DNA from: Bog-950 sp046329535
GTDB lineage: Bacteria; Bacteroidota; Bacteroidia; Chitinophagales; LD1
Assembly (NCBI GenBank): GCA_046329535.1
Contig: JAXLUN010000002.1
Span: 372,001 to 436,000, forward strand
Length of the DNA stretch: 64,000 bases
Reading direction: 5' to 3'
A model generated the notes under the pieces. It was not told where the DNA came from. It was given only the letters and a program-made list of their open reading frames with translations, and did not search any database. Below, piece after piece: positions 61,325-64,000 of this stretch; the first letter of the stretch is position 1; each line of letters opens with the position of its first letter. The position numbers and the translations under genes are program-made.

Positions 61325-63943
61325 ATGCAAAAAAATATTCCTCTGCTCTTTGTTTCCACGGCTATGTTTTTAATGCTCTTTACAGTTGTGCATGCACAAA
61401 AAGACTGGACCCCCCGCAATGCGGCCACCAATATTCGATGGCGAGGAGTGGCCTACGGCAACGGACTGTTTGTAGCTGTTTCCGAATCAGGAGTTTCCAG
61501 TGGTGTAATGACCAGCCCGGACGGTGTTTCCTGGACCCCTCGAAGTACTCCTGCCAGCGATTGGACATCGGTTACCTATGCGAATGGTTTATTTGTGGCG
61601 GTGGGACAAGATGCTGCCATGACGAGCCCCGATGGTATTACCTGGACCCCGCGTACGGCTATTACCGGTAATAACTGGATTTCAGTTACCTATGGCAATG
61701 GATTGTTTGTAGCGGTATCCTACACGGCAACCGCTCAAGTAATGACCAGCCCGGACGGTATTACCTGGACAGCCCGTACGGCAGCTTCCGCAAACCAGTG
61801 GACAGCAGTTGCTTATGGCAATGGATTGTTTGTAGCAGTATCGAGTTTGGGCAGCAGTAACCGGGTAATGACCAGCCCGGACGGTATTACCTGGACCTTA
61901 CGTAACTTCTTATCCAAAAACTGGCACGGTGTAACCTACGGCAATGGTCTGTTTGTTGCCGTGGCCGGTAATACGGATACGGTAATGACGAGCCCCAATG
62001 GCATTACCTGGACACCCCGAAAGTCGGCAGCTGACGGAGGCTGGCATGCGGTAACTTATGGGGGAGGCATGTTTGTAGCAGTAGGAGACCAAGGCACAGG
62101 TAACCGCGTCATGTGCAGCCCCGATGGTATAGTTTGGAAAACACAACTTAACATACCTGATTTGGATTGGTGGTGTGTGACCTATGGCAATGGAACATTT
62201 GTAGCTATTGATCGCATGTACCCCGGCACCGCCAACCGGGTTATTACTTCTCCGGTGTGTTTAGCGGTTGTCAGTACCGATACACAAACTCATTGTGATG
62301 CATATACCTGGACCGATGGTGTTACCTACGATGAAAGCACCGACACGGCTGTAACTTATCTAACTACCACAGGCGGCTGCGACAGTATTGTGCTGCTGAA
62401 ACTAACCATTCAGCGCTCATCGGCAATAGCAACTTATACCTGCGATGCCGTAAACTGGACTTCACATAATGCGGCTGCAGCCAATACCTGGTATAGCGTA
62501 GCCTACGGCCAGGATAAGTTTGCCGCCATTGCTGGCAGCGGTGTGAGTAACCGGGTAATGATCAGCTACAATGGAATCGACTGGATTTCCAAAGCTTCTG
62601 CGGCCGATAATGCCTGGAGCCAGCTGACATACGGCAACGGCCGATTTGTGGCTGTAGGCATTAGCGGTAACAGTGTTATGACCAGCCCGAACGGCAACAA
62701 CTGGACCCTGTATCCCGCTGCAGCCGACAACGAATGGCGTTCAGTGGCTTATGGCAACGGCCGATATGTAGCGGTAGCTTCTACCGGTACCGGTAACCGG
62801 GTAATGACCAGCCCCGATGGAGCCAACTGGACTCAACGTACCTCCGCAGCCGATAATGATTGGTATGGGGTTGCCTTTGGAAACGGAAAATTTGTGGCTG
62901 TGGCCAGCACCGGTACCGGCAACCGGGTAATGACCAGCACCGATGGCATTACCTGGACTATCCGCAATTCTGCCGCTGATAATGCCTGGCGTTCGGTAAC
63001 TTACGGTAACGGATTGTTTGTGGCCGTAGCCACCAGCGGCACAGGAAACCGGGTAATGACCAGTCCCGATGGTATTACCTGGACTATCCGCGCATCAGCT
63101 GCCGATAATACCTGGCGCTCGGTAACTTATGGTAACGGATTGTTTGTGGCCGTGTGCAGTAATAATAACAACAACCGGGTAATGACCAGTCCGGACGGTG
63201 TTACCTGGACCCTGCAAAATTCAGCTGCCGATAACCAGTGGTATTCGGTAACGTATGGTCAGGGCAAATTTGTAGCTGTATCTACTACCGGCACCGGCAA
63301 CCGGGTAATGGTTTCTGCGTGCGAGGAAGTACCGGTACCCTATACAGTTTCTGCCTGTGGTTCGTATACCTGGGTAAACGGCCAAACATATACGGCCAGC
63401 AACAGCTCAGACATTTATCGGTTAACCAACGTAAACGGTTGTGATAGCAGCCTGGCGGTGCTGAACCTGACCATTGAACCATTGCCTGTTCCTGTCATTT
63501 CACAAACCGGTAACACGCTGCAGGCTCCGTTGTTTTCGGCTTACCAATGGCTGTTTAATAATGCCCCCATTTCGGGAGCTGAAACAGCTACTTATACGGC
63601 TACCCAAAACGGCAATTACAGCCTGATTGCTACCAATGCTAATGGTTGTTCAGATACTTCTAATGTAATCAGCGTCACTTCGGTGGGTATTGAAAGTATC
63701 AGCAACTCAGGGGCTGCCGTTTATCCTAATCCGGCTATCAGCTTTTGTACCATCCGGGTACCAGAAAGCAACGAAGCCTTTGCCGTAACTATTACCGATG
63801 TGTTAGGACGTAAGGCGTTACCTGTTTTTTTTGTAACCGAGAAACAGACCTTGGATGTATCCACCTGGCCGACCGGGGTTTATGTGGCGCATATTGCAAA
63901 TCATTCTTCTGCTCAGTCACTCCGATTCTATATCCGGAAATAA
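61325..63943 (+). CDS. T9SS-exported protein with two seven-repeat, propeller-like blocks
   Basis: 872 residues from the Met at 61325, which opens a signal peptide (MQKNIPLLFVSTAMFLMLF). Two blocks of seven repeats of about 40 residues (consensus W-x-SVTYGNGLFVAV, NRVMTSPDGITW) run at about residues 25-315 and 375-665. Each block is followed by a 45-residue C-x2-YTW-x-G-x-TY module ending in CDS. Then come an Ig-like segment (LQAPLFSAYQWLFNNAPISG) and a type A sorting domain (AVYPNPAISFCTI). Seven repeats per block suggests two seven-bladed beta-propellers. Ligand unknown; surface-exposed or secreted. Confidence 0.88.
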   Translation: MQKNIPLLFVSTAMFLMLFTVVHAQKDWTPRNAATNIRWRGVAYGNGLFVAVSESGVSSGVMTSPDGVSWTPRSTPASDWTSVTYANGLFVAVGQDAAMTSPDGITWTPRTAITGNNWISVTYGNGLFVAVSYTATAQVMTSPDGITWTARTAASANQWTAVAYGNGLFVAVSSLGSSNRVMTSPDGITWTLRNFLSKNWHGVTYGNGLFVAVAGNTDTVMTSPNGITWTPRKSAADGGWHAVTYGGGMFVAVGDQGTGNRVMCSPDGIVWKTQLNIPDLDWWCVTYGNGTFVAIDRMYPGTANRVITSPVCLAVVSTDTQTHCDAYTWTDGVTYDESTDTAVTYLTTTGGCDSIVLLKLTIQRSSAIATYTCDAVNWTSHNAAAANTWYSVAYGQDKFAAIAGSGVSNRVMISYNGIDWISKASAADNAWSQLTYGNGRFVAVGISGNSVMTSPNGNNWTLYPAAADNEWRSVAYGNGRYVAVASTGTGNRVMTSPDGANWTQRTSAADNDWYGVAFGNGKFVAVASTGTGNRVMTSTDGITWTIRNSAADNAWRSVTYGNGLFVAVATSGTGNRVMTSPDGITWTIRASAADNTWRSVTYGNGLFVAVCSNNNNNRVMTSPDGVTWTLQNSAADNQWYSVTYGQGKFVAVSTTGTGNRVMVSACEEVPVPYTVSACGSYTWVNGQTYTASNSSDIYRLTNVNGCDSSLAVLNLTIEPLPVPVISQTGNTLQAPLFSAYQWLFNNAPISGAETATYTATQNGNYSLIATNANGCSDTSNVISVTSVGIESISNSGAAVYPNPAISFCTIRVPESNEAFAVTITDVLGRKALPVFFVTEKQTLDVSTWPTGVYVAHIANHSSAQSLRFYIRK

Positions 63944-64000
63944 CAGAAGCTGGTGTGAGGCGGTAAATTGAATGCGCGCTTTATAGGCAGTTAACCAATA

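Noticed and set aside
61400..63330. Regularly spaced repeated DNA, considered as a CRISPR array
   Set aside because: The repeats are in frame, about 120 bases each, diverged, and encode the propeller-like protein; there are no short identical repeats with unique spacers.

Overview
The window is chromosomal DNA from a member of the Bacteroidota, probably from the Chitinophagales/Sphingobacteriales side; there is no rRNA gene to fix the genus. The case rests on three C-terminal type IX secretion (T9SS type A) sorting domains, lipoproteins of SCxKEK type, DUF4292 and DUF4126 genes, a conserved flippase-dut-nucleotidyltransferase-TPR-DUF4292-M23 cluster, promoter-like sequences of the Bacteroidota form TTTG/TTG-N18-TAnnTTTG, and few Shine-Dalgarno-like sites. 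No tRNA, rRNA, CRISPR array, insertion sequence or prophage was seen.

Layout. 0-15.6 kb: housekeeping and metabolic genes: the end of a secreted esterase, a DUF72 protein, a T9SS cargo protein, an FAD dehydrogenase, an ICMT-like methyltransferase, tag, lpxD, gcvT, a 2OG-Fe(II) oxygenase, a GT39-like membrane enzyme, asnS, rpoN, a DinB-like protein, a PAP2-like membrane protein, a methyltransferase and a stand-alone FeoA. 15.6-22.5 kb: uvrA followed on the same strand by a 1356-residue coiled-coil protein with an OmpA-like C-terminus. 22.8-29.2 kb: an ECF sigma factor with its own terminator, then an AT-rich exopolysaccharide module (GT4, Wza-like exporter, Wzc-like tyrosine kinase with a Tyr-Gly tail, WecA/MraY-like transferase). 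29.5-33.2 kb: four tandem paralogous lipoproteins of a family I cannot name. 33.5-39.8 kb: a YkuK-like protein, a MoxR ATPase and three periplasmic foldase genes with a small outer-membrane protein. 40.5-49.9 kb: M1 aminopeptidase, hydrolases, a GH13 alpha-glucosidase, DUF4126, an EnvC-like protein and DUF4292. 50-55.4 kb: TPR protein, sugar-nucleotide synthesis, dut and a flippase. 55.5-64 kb: a secreted ten-MORN protein, a MntA/HepT toxin-antitoxin pair, a small lipoprotein, mfd, and a T9SS cargo protein built from two blocks of exactly seven repeats.

How the parts fit. Much of the window serves the cell envelope: lipid A (lpxD), capsule or exopolysaccharide synthesis and export, outer-membrane protein folding (the SurA-like cluster), septal peptidoglycan hydrolase control (EnvC-like) and secreted or surface proteins. 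uvrA and mfd, two parts of transcription-coupled repair, lie far apart, and tag adds base-excision repair. The most interesting undescribed items are the four-gene lipoprotein family, the EDS-repeat coiled-coil/OmpA protein behind uvrA, the double seven-repeat T9SS protein, and a non-coding region near 40.1 kb with mutually exclusive stems and 21-nt direct repeats.
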